A stretch of 64,000 nt of DNA from Flavobacterium bernardetii (GTDB lineage: Bacteria; Bacteroidota; Bacteroidia; Flavobacteriales; Flavobacteriaceae), in the NCBI RefSeq assembly GCF_011305415.1, contig NZ_JAANOQ010000005.1:124001-188000 (forward strand), read 5' to 3'. Below the pieces are notes generated by a model. It was not told where the DNA came from. It saw nothing but the letters and a program-made list of their open reading frames with translations, and searched no databases. The position numbers were made by a program, and so were the translations under genes. Below, piece by piece: positions 18,140-27,754 of the stretch (its first letter is position 1; each line of letters starts with the position of its first letter).

Positions 18140-19303
18140 ATGAGTAACGAATTAAAATCAGTCGAATACGGCTTAGAAAAAATATTTGAAGGCGCGCAAG
18201 ATTTCTTGCCTTTATTAGGAACAGACTACGTAGAATTTTACGTTGGAAATGCAAAACAAGCGGCTCATTTTTACAAAACAGCTTTCGGTTTTCAATCATT
18301 GGCTTATGCTGGATTAGAAACAGGCGTAAAAGACAGAGCATCTTATGTATTAAAACAAGATAAAATTCGTTTGGTATTAACAACCGCTTTAAACAGCAAC
18401 TCACCAATTGGAGAACATGTAAAAAAACATGGAGATGGTGTTAAAGTGATTGCACTTTGGGTAGAAGACGCTCGTAAATCTTATGAAGAAACTACAAAAC
18501 GTGGCGCAAAATCTTATTTTGAACCAGTTGTTGAAAGTGATGAAAACGGTGAAGTAGTTCGCGCAGGTATCTATGGTGCTTACGGAGAAACGGTTTTTGT
18601 ATTTGTAGAACGTAAAAATTATAACGGAATCTTTTTACCTGGATACAGTGAATGGAAATCGGATTACAATCCAGAACCTGTTGGTTTAAAATTCATTGAC
18701 CATATGGTTGGAAATACAGGATGGAACAGAATGGATGAAGCTGTAAAATGGTTTGAAGACGTGATGGGATTTGTGAATTTCCTTTCTTTTGACGACAAAC
18801 AAATTACTACGGAATATTCGGCTTTAATGTCTAAAGTAATGAGTAACGGAAACGGAAGAATTAAATTCCCTATCAACGAACCAGCTAATGGAAAAAAACG
18901 TTCTCAAATTGAAGAATATTTAGATTTCTATGAAGGCGAAGGTGTACAACACATTGCAGTTGCAACTGACGATATTATTACAACTGTTGCGGATATGCGT
19001 TCTCGTGGAATTGAATTTTTAAGTACGCCACCACAAGCGTATTATGATGCTATTCCTGAAAGATTAAAAGATCATATGTCTAAATTTAAAGAAGATATTA
19101 ATGAACTTCAGAAATTAGGAATCATGATTGATGCGGATGAAGAAGGGTATTTGTTACAAATTTTCACCAAACCAATTGAAGACAGACCAACTCTTTTCTT
19201 CGAAGTTATTCAAAGAATGGGTGCAAAAGGTTTTGGAGCAGGAAATTTCAAAGCGCTTTTTGAGTCAATTGAAAGAGAACAAGCCAAAAGAGGAACACTA
19301 TAA
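18140..19303 (+). CDS. hppD: 4-hydroxyphenylpyruvate dioxygenase
   Basis: The 387-residue product converts 4-hydroxyphenylpyruvate to homogentisate, the reaction just before HmgA. Two vicinal-oxygen-chelate domains are visible: the first begins LLGTDYVEFYVGNAKQAAHFY, and the second carries the iron ligands in KFIDHMVGN (His), GVQHIAVATDDI (His) and LFFEVIQRMG (Glu). The C-terminal GFGAGNFKALFESIEREQ gate helix is intact. It is the second gene of a tyrosine-degradation pair ended by a hairpin terminator. Confidence 0.96.
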   Translation: MSNELKSVEYGLEKIFEGAQDFLPLLGTDYVEFYVGNAKQAAHFYKTAFGFQSLAYAGLETGVKDRASYVLKQDKIRLVLTTALNSNSPIGEHVKKHGDGVKVIALWVEDARKSYEETTKRGAKSYFEPVVESDENGEVVRAGIYGAYGETVFVFVERKNYNGIFLPGYSEWKSDYNPEPVGLKFIDHMVGNTGWNRMDEAVKWFEDVMGFVNFLSFDDKQITTEYSALMSKVMSNGNGRIKFPINEPANGKKRSQIEEYLDFYEGEGVQHIAVATDDIITTVADMRSRGIEFLSTPPQAYYDAIPERLKDHMSKFKEDINELQKLGIMIDADEEGYLLQIFTKPIEDRPTLFFEVIQRMGAKGFGAGNFKALFESIEREQAKRGTL

Positions 19304-19309
19304 AAAACT

Positions 19310-19337
19310 AAAGCAGCTGTAAAAAGCTGCTTTTTTT
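19310..19337 (+). terminator. terminator of the hmgA-hppD operon
   Basis: The stem AAAGCAGC/GCTGCTTT (19310-19317 and 19326-19333) is followed by a T run. Confidence 0.85.
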
Positions 19338-19556
19338 ATAAAACACTTTTATTTCAAAGCGTTTTAGGAAGAATTAGTAAAAAAACTGATAAATTTCATC
19401 ATTTTTAAACAATTAGTTAAATATCTGCATTGTCAAATACTCAATAAAAAGTTATTATTTTTTTGTTTTGTTAAATTTTAACCGCTTTTCTTACATATTA
19501 TTCTGTTAAAAGTGTTAAAGTTGATTTTTCTTTAAATAAAACACAAAACCTTAACA

Positions 19557-19564
19557 TATCTTTG
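19557..19564 (+). promoter_or_regulatory. -7 box of a putative small-RNA gene (TATCTTTG)
   Basis: TATCTTTG matches TAnnTTTG exactly and lies about 7 bp before the expected 5' end of the non-coding unit described next. No good -33 at standard spacing is seen, which weakens the call. Confidence 0.4.
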
Positions 19565-19570
19565 CAGGGC

Positions 19571-19682
19571 AATTGAGAGGTAGTAGACTCATATTGTATA
19601 TAAGTTTTCATAATTTATAGTTTTTTGGTTGGTTAAAACATAAAAACTCAGTCATATCTTTTGACTGGGTTTTTTGTTTTTT
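19571..19682 (+). ncRNA. candidate small RNA (~110 nt) with its own promoter box and terminator
   Basis: The ~390-bp gap between hppD and the DUF3108 gene has no plausible ORF but contains a promoter-like TATCTTTG at 19557-19564 and, about 80 bp on, a strong intrinsic terminator at 19645-19671 with a T-rich tail to 19682. The next gene has its own promoter box (19684-19691) after this terminator, so a transcript starting near 19571 would end as a free ~110-nt RNA rather than a leader. The part between 19338 and 19556 is AT-rich and shows no other feature. Identity is unknown; comparison with Rfam families such as 6S-Flavo and Flavo-1 would be the first test. Confidence 0.4.
19645..19682 (+). 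terminator. terminator ending the candidate small RNA
   Basis: The stem ACTCAGTCA/TGACTGGGT, extended by A/T pairs, has a 7-nt loop at 19655-19661 and a T-rich tail. The -33 element of the next gene's promoter lies at the loop/right-arm border. Confidence 0.8.
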
Positions 19683-19691
19683 GTAACTTTG
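19661..19691 (+). promoter_or_regulatory. promoter of the DUF3108-TDO-M23-pgi operon
   Basis: TTTG at 19660-19663 and TAACTTTG at 19684-19691 are 20 bp apart, a near-perfect Bacteroidota promoter. The -33 element lies inside the preceding terminator hairpin. Confidence 0.6.
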
Positions 19692-19728
19692 GAACAATAA
19701 TTGTATTCTTCTAAGAAAAACTTATAAA

Positions 19729-20502
19729 ATGAAAAAGATAATTTTACTTTTTACTGTGTTTATACTATCAAACTCGTTTGATACTGCTCAAGTTGATTCT
19801 TATACTGTTGGAGAATTTGTTAAACTAAGAATACATTACGGACTTATCAATGCTGGTTATGCTACTTTAGAAGTTAAAGACGCAGAACTTAACGGTAAAA
19901 AAATGCACCATGTTGTAGGCAAAGGTTACACAAGTGGTATGACTAAAATGATGTTTAAAGTGGTAGACAACTACGAAAGCTACTTTAACAAAGAAACAAA
20001 CAAACCTTATGTTTTTATTAGAAATATCAACGAAGGTGGTTATACCAAAAACCAACAAGGTTACTTCAATCAAAACAACAATACTGTTCTAGTAAAAGAC
20101 TACAAAAACAAAACGGAAAAAACATTTAGTGTACCCGAAAATGTACAAGATATTGTTTCATCATTTTATTATTTAAGAAATCATCCTAAAATTGACAAAT
20201 TAAATGTGGGGGAATCAATCACAATTGATATGTTTTTTGATGATGAAACTACAAAATTTAAGCTTAAATTTGTTGGTAGAGAAAATATAAACTCTAAATT
20301 TGGAAAAATAAACTGCATGATCTTTAAACCTTTAGTACAAGCAGGTCGTGTATTTAAGGAAGAAGAAAGTTTAACTGTTTGGATTTCAGACGATAGCAAC
20401 AAAATTCCAATCAGAGTAAAAGCGAGTTTGGCCGTTGGATCTATCAAAGCCGACATCGATCAATATAAAGGATTAAAACATCCCATAAATTTTAAAAATT
20501 AA
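19729..20502 (+). CDS. DUF3108 domain-containing exported protein
   Basis: The 257-residue product has a signal peptide (MKKIILLFTVFILSNSFDTAQ) and a beta-rich body matching DUF3108: GEFVKLRIHYGLINAGYATLEV at the start, YESYFNKETNKPYVF in the middle, and the C-terminal EESLTVWISDDSNKIPIRVKA. The family is periplasmic, of unknown biochemical role; its fold resembles lipid- or polysaccharide-binding beta barrels. It is first in a tight operon (5 bp to the next gene) with tryptophan dioxygenase, an M23 peptidase and pgi. Cell-envelope involvement fits the M23 neighbour, but that is inference. Confidence 0.85.
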   Translation: MKKIILLFTVFILSNSFDTAQVDSYTVGEFVKLRIHYGLINAGYATLEVKDAELNGKKMHHVVGKGYTSGMTKMMFKVVDNYESYFNKETNKPYVFIRNINEGGYTKNQQGYFNQNNNTVLVKDYKNKTEKTFSVPENVQDIVSSFYYLRNHPKIDKLNVGESITIDMFFDDETTKFKLKFVGRENINSKFGKINCMIFKPLVQAGRVFKEEESLTVWISDDSNKIPIRVKASLAVGSIKADIDQYKGLKHPINFKN

Positions 20503-20507
20503 CTGTT

Positions 20508-21428
20508 TTGCAAGATACTATTAAAGAAAAAATCGAACAATTAAACGAAAAGTTTGATAAAATAAATCAAAATACAGAAACTCATTTAGAAGGATTGCTT
20601 TGGGCTAAACCAATAACTTATTGGGATTACATACAAACCGATGCGCTTTTAAACTTGCAAATTCAACGCACCACTTTACCAGACGAAATGGTATTTATTA
20701 TGTACCATCAAGTCAATGAATTATTGTTCAAAATGATTCTTTGGGAAATGCAGCAAGTTTGTTATAATGAGGCTCCAAGTACCGAATTTTTCACAGAAAG
20801 ACTAGGTAGAATCAGCAGATATTTTGATATGCTTACTACTTCTTTTGATATTATGAAAGACGGAATGGAGCCGGAACAATATTTAAAATTTAGAAACACG
20901 TTAACGCCAGCGAGTGGCTTTCAAAGTGCCCAATATAGAATGATTGAATTCGCTTCAACAGATTTAATCAACCTAATTGATATCCGATACAGAGCTGGAT
21001 TTGACACTGCTGCATCTTATCCAAATACTTTGGAACATATGTATTGGCAAGCTGCTGGAAAAGATTATTATACTGGTGAAAAATCATATTTGTTAACAGA
21101 ATTTGAACGCAAATACAAAAAAGAATTTTTGTGCTTTATGGAAGATTATAGTGACAAGAATCTTTGGAAAAAATTCAAACAATTACCTGAAAACGATCAA
21201 AAAAATCCAGAACTAATTGCTGCCATGCGTCATTACGACAAAACAGTGAATATCACTTGGGTGATGGGTCATTTCAATGCCGCTAAAAAATATATAGAAA
21301 GTGTTCCTGGAAATCATGAAGCAACTGGTGGAAGTGATTGGAAAAAATACATGCTGCCAAAATACCAAAGAAGAATTTTCTTTCCAGAACTTTGGAGTGA
21401 AGAAGAATTAAAAAATTGGGGAGAATAA
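20508..21428 (+). CDS. tryptophan 2,3-dioxygenase family protein
   Basis: The 306-residue protein matches the heme-dependent tryptophan 2,3-dioxygenase family, which forms N-formylkynurenine. Features are FIMYHQVNELLFKMILWEM (substrate region), LTPASGFQSAQYRMIEF and the C-terminal GHFNAAKKYI...GSDWKKYMLPKYQRRIFFPELW; the proximal heme His is expected in this last helical region. Translation seems to start at a TTG (20508), 5 bp after the previous stop, since the next Met lies inside the conserved domain. No kynureninase or kynurenine monooxygenase is nearby, so the pathway context is unclear. It overlaps the next gene. Confidence 0.88.
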   Translation: MQDTIKEKIEQLNEKFDKINQNTETHLEGLLWAKPITYWDYIQTDALLNLQIQRTTLPDEMVFIMYHQVNELLFKMILWEMQQVCYNEAPSTEFFTERLGRISRYFDMLTTSFDIMKDGMEPEQYLKFRNTLTPASGFQSAQYRMIEFASTDLINLIDIRYRAGFDTAASYPNTLEHMYWQAAGKDYYTGEKSYLLTEFERKYKKEFLCFMEDYSDKNLWKKFKQLPENDQKNPELIAAMRHYDKTVNITWVMGHFNAAKKYIESVPGNHEATGGSDWKKYMLPKYQRRIFFPELWSEEELKNWGE

Positions 21429-21445
21429 TACCAAAAAAAAACAGT

Positions 21446-22681
21446 TTGAAATATTTACTATACGCACTTATACTACTACTAACGTTTTCTTGTCAAGATA
21501 AAGAAAACGCCAAAAAAATTGCAGAAAAAACCGTCAAAAAAGAACCTATAATTAAAAAATATGGGTTTACTTTTAATGACTTTTCGGTGGTAGAAGACAC
21601 TTTGCAATCTGGAGATACTTTTAGCACTATTTTAGAAGCGTATACGTTACCAGATAGTTTAAAAACCTTTGATATTACAGAGAAAATTAAAGATTCTTTC
21701 AATATAAAAAACATTCGTGCAGGTAAACCTTTCATTACTTTATCAGACAAAAAAAATAAAAAAAACATAAAAGCTTTAGTTTATGTTCAGGATAAAACGA
21801 GTTATTTAGTTGTTGATTTAAGAGATTCAATTCATGTACAAATTAAAACACGTCCAACTGTAATTAAAAGAAGAACTATTGCTGCAGAATTAGACGGTTC
21901 CTTATCTGAAACACTTTCAAGAAATGGAGTTAGTGCTTCTTTAGCAAATGAATTAGCACAAATTTACAAATACTCCATTGACTTTTTCAAACTTAAAAAA
22001 GGTGATAAATTTGCCGTTACTATCAAAGAAAAATATTTCGAAAATGGTGAATATTTAGGTGTAGATGAAGTGGAAGCTTCCTATTTTGAATACAAAGGGA
22101 AAAAGATCTACGCTTTTCCATACAAAATCAACGAAAAACAAAAAAAACCAGAATATTTTGATGAAAAAGCATCAGGTGCGAAAAGTATGTTTTTAAAAGC
22201 ACCTTTGTCATTCTTTAAATTAACTTCAAAATTTACTACTCGAAGATTTCACCCGGTACAATTTACATGGAAAGCCCACAACGGAACTGATTATGCAGCA
22301 CCACATGGAACGCCAATAAAAACAACCGCTTCAGGTGTTGTAGAAGCTACTGGTTACACTTCTGGAAATGGAAATTTCGTAAAAGTAAAACACAACGGAA
22401 AATACGCCACACAATACCTGCACATGTCTAAAATTTTGGTTCGCAGAGGACAATCTGTAACACAAGGTCAAGTGATTGGAAAAGTGGGAAGTACGGGTTT
22501 AGCAACTGGTCCGCACGTGTGTTATCGTTTCTGGAAAAATGGAGTTCAAGTTGATCCATTACGATTGAAATTACCTACTTCGGAACCCATGACAAAAAAA
22601 CAAAAAGAAAAATATTTGGCTACAATTGCACCGCTTAAAAAAGAATTGGAAGACATCACCACAAAAACTTTTAAAGAGTAA
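21446..22681 (+). CDS. M23 family metallopeptidase, lipoprotein
   Basis: A peptidoglycan endopeptidase of the LytM/M23 type with a lipoprotein signal (YLLYALILLLTFSC; lipobox LTFSC). The catalytic domain near residues 275-370 has HNGTDYAAPHGTP (zinc His and Asp), the YLHMS His and the GPHVCYRFW His-containing motif. The region before it (residues ~60-250) is a LysM/OapA-like N-terminal part as in MepM-type hydrolases. The start is uncertain: an in-frame TTG at 21446 gives MKYLLYALI just after the previous stop; another TTG at 21416 would overlap it by 13 bp. There is no ATG before the signal sequence. It ends 3 bp before pgi. Confidence 0.9.
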   Translation: MKYLLYALILLLTFSCQDKENAKKIAEKTVKKEPIIKKYGFTFNDFSVVEDTLQSGDTFSTILEAYTLPDSLKTFDITEKIKDSFNIKNIRAGKPFITLSDKKNKKNIKALVYVQDKTSYLVVDLRDSIHVQIKTRPTVIKRRTIAAELDGSLSETLSRNGVSASLANELAQIYKYSIDFFKLKKGDKFAVTIKEKYFENGEYLGVDEVEASYFEYKGKKIYAFPYKINEKQKKPEYFDEKASGAKSMFLKAPLSFFKLTSKFTTRRFHPVQFTWKAHNGTDYAAPHGTPIKTTASGVVEATGYTSGNGNFVKVKHNGKYATQYLHMSKILVRRGQSVTQGQVIGKVGSTGLATGPHVCYRFWKNGVQVDPLRLKLPTSEPMTKKQKEKYLATIAPLKKELEDITTKTFKE

Positions 22682-22684
22682 AAA

Positions 22685-24325
22685 ATGAGCCTTAATACGA
22701 TAAATCCAACTGAAACTGATGCTTGGCAAAAATTAAGAACACATTTTTCTGAAATTGAGTTTCAATCGATAAATGATTTGTTTGAAAATGATGCCAAAAG
22801 AGCTGCGACATTCCATATTGAATGGAACGATTTTTATGTAGATTTTTCTAAAAACAATTGGACCAAAGAAACCTTAAGTTTACTAATTGAATTAGCAAAT
22901 GAAGTAGGTTTACAAGAAGCCATTTCAAAATATTTTTCAGGCGAAAAAATTAATGAAACAGAAGACAGAGCTGTGCTTCACACCGCTTTACGTGCCAACG
23001 AAAATGACACCATTCTATTTGAAGGCGAAAACGTAATTCCTGAAATTTTTGCTACAAAAAACAAAATAAAAGACTTTACAAATTCTATAATTTCTGGAGA
23101 AGCGAAAGGCTATTCTGGAAAACATTTTACAGATGTAGTAAATATCGGAATTGGCGGTTCAGATTTAGGTCCGGCAATGGTTGTGGAGGCACTTCAATTT
23201 TATAAAAATAAGTTAAACACACATTTTATTTCTAATGTTGATGGTGATCACATTCAAGAAATTTTAAAAAAAATAAATCCAGAAACCACTTTATTTGTCA
23301 TTGTTTCTAAAACATTTACTACTCAAGAAACGATAACCAATTCGGAAACAATTAAAAAATGGTTTTTGCAAAATGCTTCGGAAAAAGACATATCTAAGCA
23401 TTTTGTGGCTGTTTCAAGTAACTTACAAAACGTAACAAATTTCGGAATTGCGCCTGAAAACATTTTTCCAATGTGGGATTGGGTTGGCGGACGCTTTTCA
23501 TTATGGAGCGCCGTTGGTTTAACGATTAGTTTAGCAGTTGGTTACGATAATTTCAATCAATTATTAAAAGGTGCAAATAAAATGGACACGCATTTTAAAA
23601 CCACATCTTTTGAAAATAATATTCCAGTTGTATTGGCTTTATTGAGCATTTGGCACAATAACTTTTTTGGAGCTGAAACAGAAGCCTTAATTCCATACAC
23701 ACAATATTTACAAAAATTAGCACCCTATTTACAACAAAGTAATATGGAAAGCAACGGAAAATCTATTGCACGAAATGGATTTCCAGTAAATTATCAAACC
23801 GGAACAATTGTTTGGGGCGAGCCAGGAAGCAATTCGCAACACGCTTTTTTTCAATTAATTCATCAAGGAACAAAATTAATTCCGACAGATTTTATTGGGT
23901 TTATTCAACCACTTCACGGAGAAAAAGACCATCATAATAAATTAATGTCGAACTTTTTTGCACAAACTGAAGCTTTATTAAAAGGGAAATCTAAAGAGGA
24001 AGTTCTTGCAGAATTTGAAGCACAAGGAAAAACCGAAGCAGAAATTTCAAAATTAATTCCGTTTAAAGTTTTCACAGGAAACAAACCATCAAACACTATT
24101 TTAATAAACCAATTAACTCCAGAAAGTTTAGGGAAATTAATTGCCATGTACGAACACAAAATTTTTGTACAAGGAATTATTTGGAACATTTATAGTTATG
24201 ATCAATGGGGAGTTGAGTTAGGAAAACAATTAGCCAACTCTATTTTAAGCGAAATTGAAAGTGGTACAGTCAAAAATCACGATAGTTCAACTAGTCAGCT
24301 AATTAGCAAATTCATTACTGGGTAA
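22685..24325 (+). CDS. pgi: glucose-6-phosphate isomerase
   Basis: The 546-residue product interconverts glucose-6-phosphate and fructose-6-phosphate. Visible family marks are [28 protein letters not shown] (phosphate site), [16 protein letters not shown] (PROSITE-like signature with the catalytic Arg), [11 protein letters not shown] and [16 protein letters not shown] containing the ring-opening His. Length is normal. It is the last gene of the DUF3108-TDO-M23-pgi operon; no clear terminator follows. Confidence 0.97.
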   Translation: MSLNTINPTETDAWQKLRTHFSEIEFQSINDLFENDAKRAATFHIEWNDFYVDFSKNNWTKETLSLLIELANEVGLQEAISKYFSGEKINETEDRAVLHTALRANENDTILFEGENVIPEIFATKNKIKDFTNSIISGEAKGYSGKHFTDVVNIGIGGSDLGPAMVVEALQFYKNKLNTHFISNVDGDHIQEILKKINPETTLFVIVSKTFTTQETITNSETIKKWFLQNASEKDISKHFVAVSSNLQNVTNFGIAPENIFPMWDWVGGRFSLWSAVGLTISLAVGYDNFNQLLKGANKMDTHFKTTSFENNIPVVLALLSIWHNNFFGAETEALIPYTQYLQKLAPYLQQSNMESNGKSIARNGFPVNYQTGTIVWGEPGSNSQHAFFQLIHQGTKLIPTDFIGFIQPLHGEKDHHNKLMSNFFAQTEALLKGKSKEEVLAEFEAQGKTEAEISKLIPFKVFTGNKPSNTILINQLTPESLGKLIAMYEHKIFVQGIIWNIYSYDQWGVELGKQLANSILSEIESGTVKNHDSSTSQLISKFITG

Positions 24326-24384
24326 ATTAATTTAAGATAAATTTTTGTTAACATTCTCTTAACCTAAGCCGCTTCTTTGTTTTC

Positions 24385-24392
24385 TAATTTTG
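24385..24392 (+). promoter_or_regulatory. putative -7 box for the TonB receptor/FAS1 operon (TAATTTTG)
   Basis: TAATTTTG matches TAnnTTTG and lies 23 bp before the ATG. No standard-spaced -33 element. Confidence 0.4.
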
Positions 24393-24415
24393 TCGAAAAT
24401 TTATAAATAAACAAA

Positions 24416-27400
24416 ATGAAAAAGTGTGTTTTTTGGTTTTTTCTATTACTTTCTGGTGTCGGATTTTCACAGGTAACAAAATCAGCAATAGCTGGTACTG
24501 TAAAATCAACATCAGGAGAAGCGCTTCCAGCTGCTGTAGTAGAAATTAAACACGTTCCTACTGGAACAAAATACTTCTCGACGACAGACGAAAAGGGAAA
24601 TTACTCAGCAAATTCTGTAAGACCTGGTGGTCCTTACACTATTAAAGTAAACTATACGGGTTATAATCCGTATATCATTGAAGAAGTTTTTGCTCCTTTA
24701 GGGAATTCAATTGTAATTAATTTACAATTACAAAGTGCTATTAATGCAATTGAAGAAGTAAAAATTGTAACCGTTAATGCTAAAGACGCCTACAATAAAG
24801 GTAAAACTGGTGCGGGTCAACAGTTTTCTACAAGAGAAATAAACAGTGTTCCAATTATTGGCTCAAGAAGTATAAACAGTATTACAAAATATAATGCCAA
24901 TGCTGGTAGTAATGGAACTTTTGGTGGTCAAGATTCTCGTTTAAACAATTTTACAATTGATGGTTCTGTTTTTAATAACGGATTTGGATTAGGATCTGAT
25001 ACTCAAGCAGGAGGAAGAACAGGTTCTACAGCCATTTCTTTAGATGCAATTGAACAACTTCAAGTAAATATTGCTCCTTTTGACGTAAGACAATCTGGTT
25101 TTACAGGTTCTGGAATTAATGCAGTAACTAGAAGTGGAACTAATGAAATTGAAAGTTCTGTTTATCATTCTTTCAGAAATAATAAAAAAGAATTTTTAGG
25201 AGAAAGAGCTGGAAATGTGAAAATTACACCTTCTCAATTTCAAGAAAAAATTTGGGGAGCACGTATTGGAGCACCTATTATTAAAGATAAATTGTTTTTC
25301 TTTGGAAACTTTGAAACCATTGACAACACGAGTCCAGCAACAACTTGGACTTCTTCAGGTTCACCAATTGGAGGTGCACAAGTATCTGAAACGGCTTATA
25401 CAGATTTGGTAAATTTATCTAATTTATTAAAAAACTCATTTGGCTACGAAACTGGACCTTTTGAAAATTTTGATGCAGTAAGAGAATCAAAAAAGTTTTT
25501 AGCAAGAATTGACTGGAATATTAATGATAATCATAAATTAACAGCTCGTTATGTGCATCATGATTCAGGATCAGATGAATTAATTTCAAATTCAAACTCT
25601 GCCGGTTTTGGTAACAGAAGAACGAATGTTTTTTCTATGTCATACAAAAATAGTGGATATGTAATTCAAGATAATACAAGATCAGCTGTTTTAGAATGGG
25701 ATTGGAAAATTTCTGAAAAATGGTCAAACAATTTTATTGCAGGATTCGACAAACAACTTGAAAACAGAGATTTACAAGGTGGTGGACTTTTCCCAACTAT
25801 TGATATTAAAAAAGGTGCAAATAACTATATTTCTGCTGGTTTAGATCCGTTTACACCATCAAATTTATTAGATTACTCAACCCTTCACTTTACCAATAAT
25901 ATTACTGGAAACTTCGGTAAACACACTTTATTATTTGGTGCCAATTATGAAAGATTTGTTTCTAACAATAACTTCTTCCCAGCATCAAATGGAGTGTATA
26001 TTTTTGACGATCTTACTACTTTTAATAATGCAGTTGCAGAAACTGTTGCTAATGGTGGAGCGCCATCATCTACATATTTACCATCAAGATTTCAATTCAG
26101 ATATTCTGCTTTGCCAGGTGGTGCAGAACCAATGCAAGTTTTAAAATCTAATAAAATTGATGTTTATGCTCAAGATGAATACAAAGTTTCAACCAGCTTA
26201 AAATTAACCTATGGTCTTCGAGCTACAGCAGTTAGTTTTGAAAACACGGCTATAGAAAACACAGCAGTAACTGCCATGACATTTGCAAATGGTGAGAAAC
26301 TTAATACTGGTAAAATGCCAGATACTCAATATTTATTTGAACCAAGATTAGGATTCAATTTAGATGTAAATAAAAACGCAAAAACTGTAGTAAGAGGTGG
26401 AACGGGAATTTTCACTGGAAGACCACCATTGGTTTTCTTATCTAACGCTATTGGAAATAATGGAGTTTTAACAGGGTTTATTGACGTAAGTGGTGCAGAT
26501 TTAGTAAATGGAGGGTATGGTTTTACAGCTAATCCTGGACAATATTTTACACCAAGCACACCACAATTGCCTTCAACATTTGATTTAGCTTTTACAGATA
26601 ATGATTTTAAATTTCCACAATCTTGGAAAACAAATATTGCAATAGATCAAAAATTACCATTTGGTTTTATTGGGTCTGTTGAAGCTATCTATAGTAAAAA
26701 TATTAACGAAGTTTTTTATTATAATGCCAACTTAGCTGATCCAGTTGGAAACATAAGCAATGGTGGTGATACCAGACCATTCTATTCTGGAACTGATGCT
26801 GGAGCAAGAGTAAACAATAATGTTTCAAATGCTATTGTTTTATCGAATTCAAATAAAGGATATTTTTATTCTACAACATTTAAATTAGAATATCCATACA
26901 AAAAAGGATTTTGGGGTTCTGTAGCTTACACCTATTCTAACGCACAAGATTTATTATCTGCAGGTTCAATTGCTTCAGGTTCTTGGACAGGTGCAAGATC
27001 TGTTTTAGGAAACAATAATTTAGATGTATCTAACTCTAACAACAACACACCTCACAGAATTGTTGGTTTATTAGGTTATAAATTAAATTACGGTAAAAAA
27101 TATGGTGGATCAACATCATTTAATATTGGATATATTGGAGAGCAAGCTGGTTCATTTACGTACACGTATGGAAGTGATATTAATGGTGACCGTGTAAATG
27201 GTAACGATTTATTATACGTCCCAAATAATGTGTCAGAACTTAGATTCGTAGATATTACACAAAACGTTGGTGGAGTAAATCAAGTTTTATATACAGCAGC
27301 ACAACAAGCTGAAGCTTTTAATAAATATATTGAACAAGATTCTTATTTAAAAGGAAAAAGAGGTCAATATGTTGACAGAAACGCTAACGAGTTACCAATG

Positions 27401-27730
27401 TTACACCGTTTAGATCTTTCGGTTACTCAAGATTTCTTCTTGAAAATTAAAGGTAAAAAACAATCTTTTCAATTTAGAGCAGATATCTTAAACTTTACCA
27501 ACTTATTAAATAACGATTGGGGAGTTTCAAAAAGAGTAACAAATTCACAAATTCTTTCTGTTAGAGAAGCACCAAGTGCTGCAAACAACTACACTCCAGG
27601 TTTACAAATGTCGGTACAAACAGACGATACAGGAAAAAGATTTTTAACAAAAGATACTTTCTCTAACAACTCATCTGCTTTTGATGTTTGGCAAGCACAA
27701 TTTACATTAAGATATACTTTCGGAAAATAA
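24416..27730 (+). CDS. TonB-dependent receptor with N-terminal carboxypeptidase-regulatory-like domain
   Basis: A 1104-residue outer-membrane protein. After the signal peptide (KKCVFWFFLLLSGVGFSQ) there is a beta-sandwich carboxypeptidase-like domain (residues ~22-110; AIAGTVKSTSGEALPAA, TDEKGNYSANSVRPG), then a plug-like region (RDSRLNNFTIDGSVFN-type segment near 180) and a large barrel ending LRYTFGK. This is the Oar/CarboxypepD_reg TonB-receptor group rather than a SusC with a SusD partner. The TonB box is not obvious. The next gene, 24 bp downstream, encodes a FAS1 lipoprotein and is probably its surface partner. Ligand unknown. Confidence 0.88.
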   Translation: MKKCVFWFFLLLSGVGFSQVTKSAIAGTVKSTSGEALPAAVVEIKHVPTGTKYFSTTDEKGNYSANSVRPGGPYTIKVNYTGYNPYIIEEVFAPLGNSIVINLQLQSAINAIEEVKIVTVNAKDAYNKGKTGAGQQFSTREINSVPIIGSRSINSITKYNANAGSNGTFGGQDSRLNNFTIDGSVFNNGFGLGSDTQAGGRTGSTAISLDAIEQLQVNIAPFDVRQSGFTGSGINAVTRSGTNEIESSVYHSFRNNKKEFLGERAGNVKITPSQFQEKIWGARIGAPIIKDKLFFFGNFETIDNTSPATTWTSSGSPIGGAQVSETAYTDLVNLSNLLKNSFGYETGPFENFDAVRESKKFLARIDWNINDNHKLTARYVHHDSGSDELISNSNSAGFGNRRTNVFSMSYKNSGYVIQDNTRSAVLEWDWKISEKWSNNFIAGFDKQLENRDLQGGGLFPTIDIKKGANNYISAGLDPFTPSNLLDYSTLHFTNNITGNFGKHTLLFGANYERFVSNNNFFPASNGVYIFDDLTTFNNAVAETVANGGAPSSTYLPSRFQFRYSALPGGAEPMQVLKSNKIDVYAQDEYKVSTSLKLTYGLRATAVSFENTAIENTAVTAMTFANGEKLNTGKMPDTQYLFEPRLGFNLDVNKNAKTVVRGGTGIFTGRPPLVFLSNAIGNNGVLTGFIDVSGADLVNGGYGFTANPGQYFTPSTPQLPSTFDLAFTDNDFKFPQSWKTNIAIDQKLPFGFIGSVEAIYSKNINEVFYYNANLADPVGNISNGGDTRPFYSGTDAGARVNNNVSNAIVLSNSNKGYFYSTTFKLEYPYKKGFWGSVAYTYSNAQDLLSAGSIASGSWTGARSVLGNNNLDVSNSNNNTPHRIVGLLGYKLNYGKKYGGSTSFNIGYIGEQAGSFTYTYGSDINGDRVNGNDLLYVPNNVSELRFVDITQNVGGVNQVLYTAAQQAEAFNKYIEQDSYLKGKRGQYVDRNANELPMLHRLDLSVTQDFFLKIKGKKQSFQFRADILNFTNLLNNDWGVSKRVTNSQILSVREAPSAANNYTPGLQMSVQTDDTGKRFLTKDTFSNNSSAFDVWQAQFTLRYTFGK

Positions 27731-27754
27731 TATTATAAAATAAACTATTTAGAT

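Noticed and set aside
19338..19556. Possible additional gene or tRNA in the gap after hppD
   Set aside because: No frame with plausible coding character and no cloverleaf-like pattern was seen; only AT-rich sequence before the sRNA candidate.
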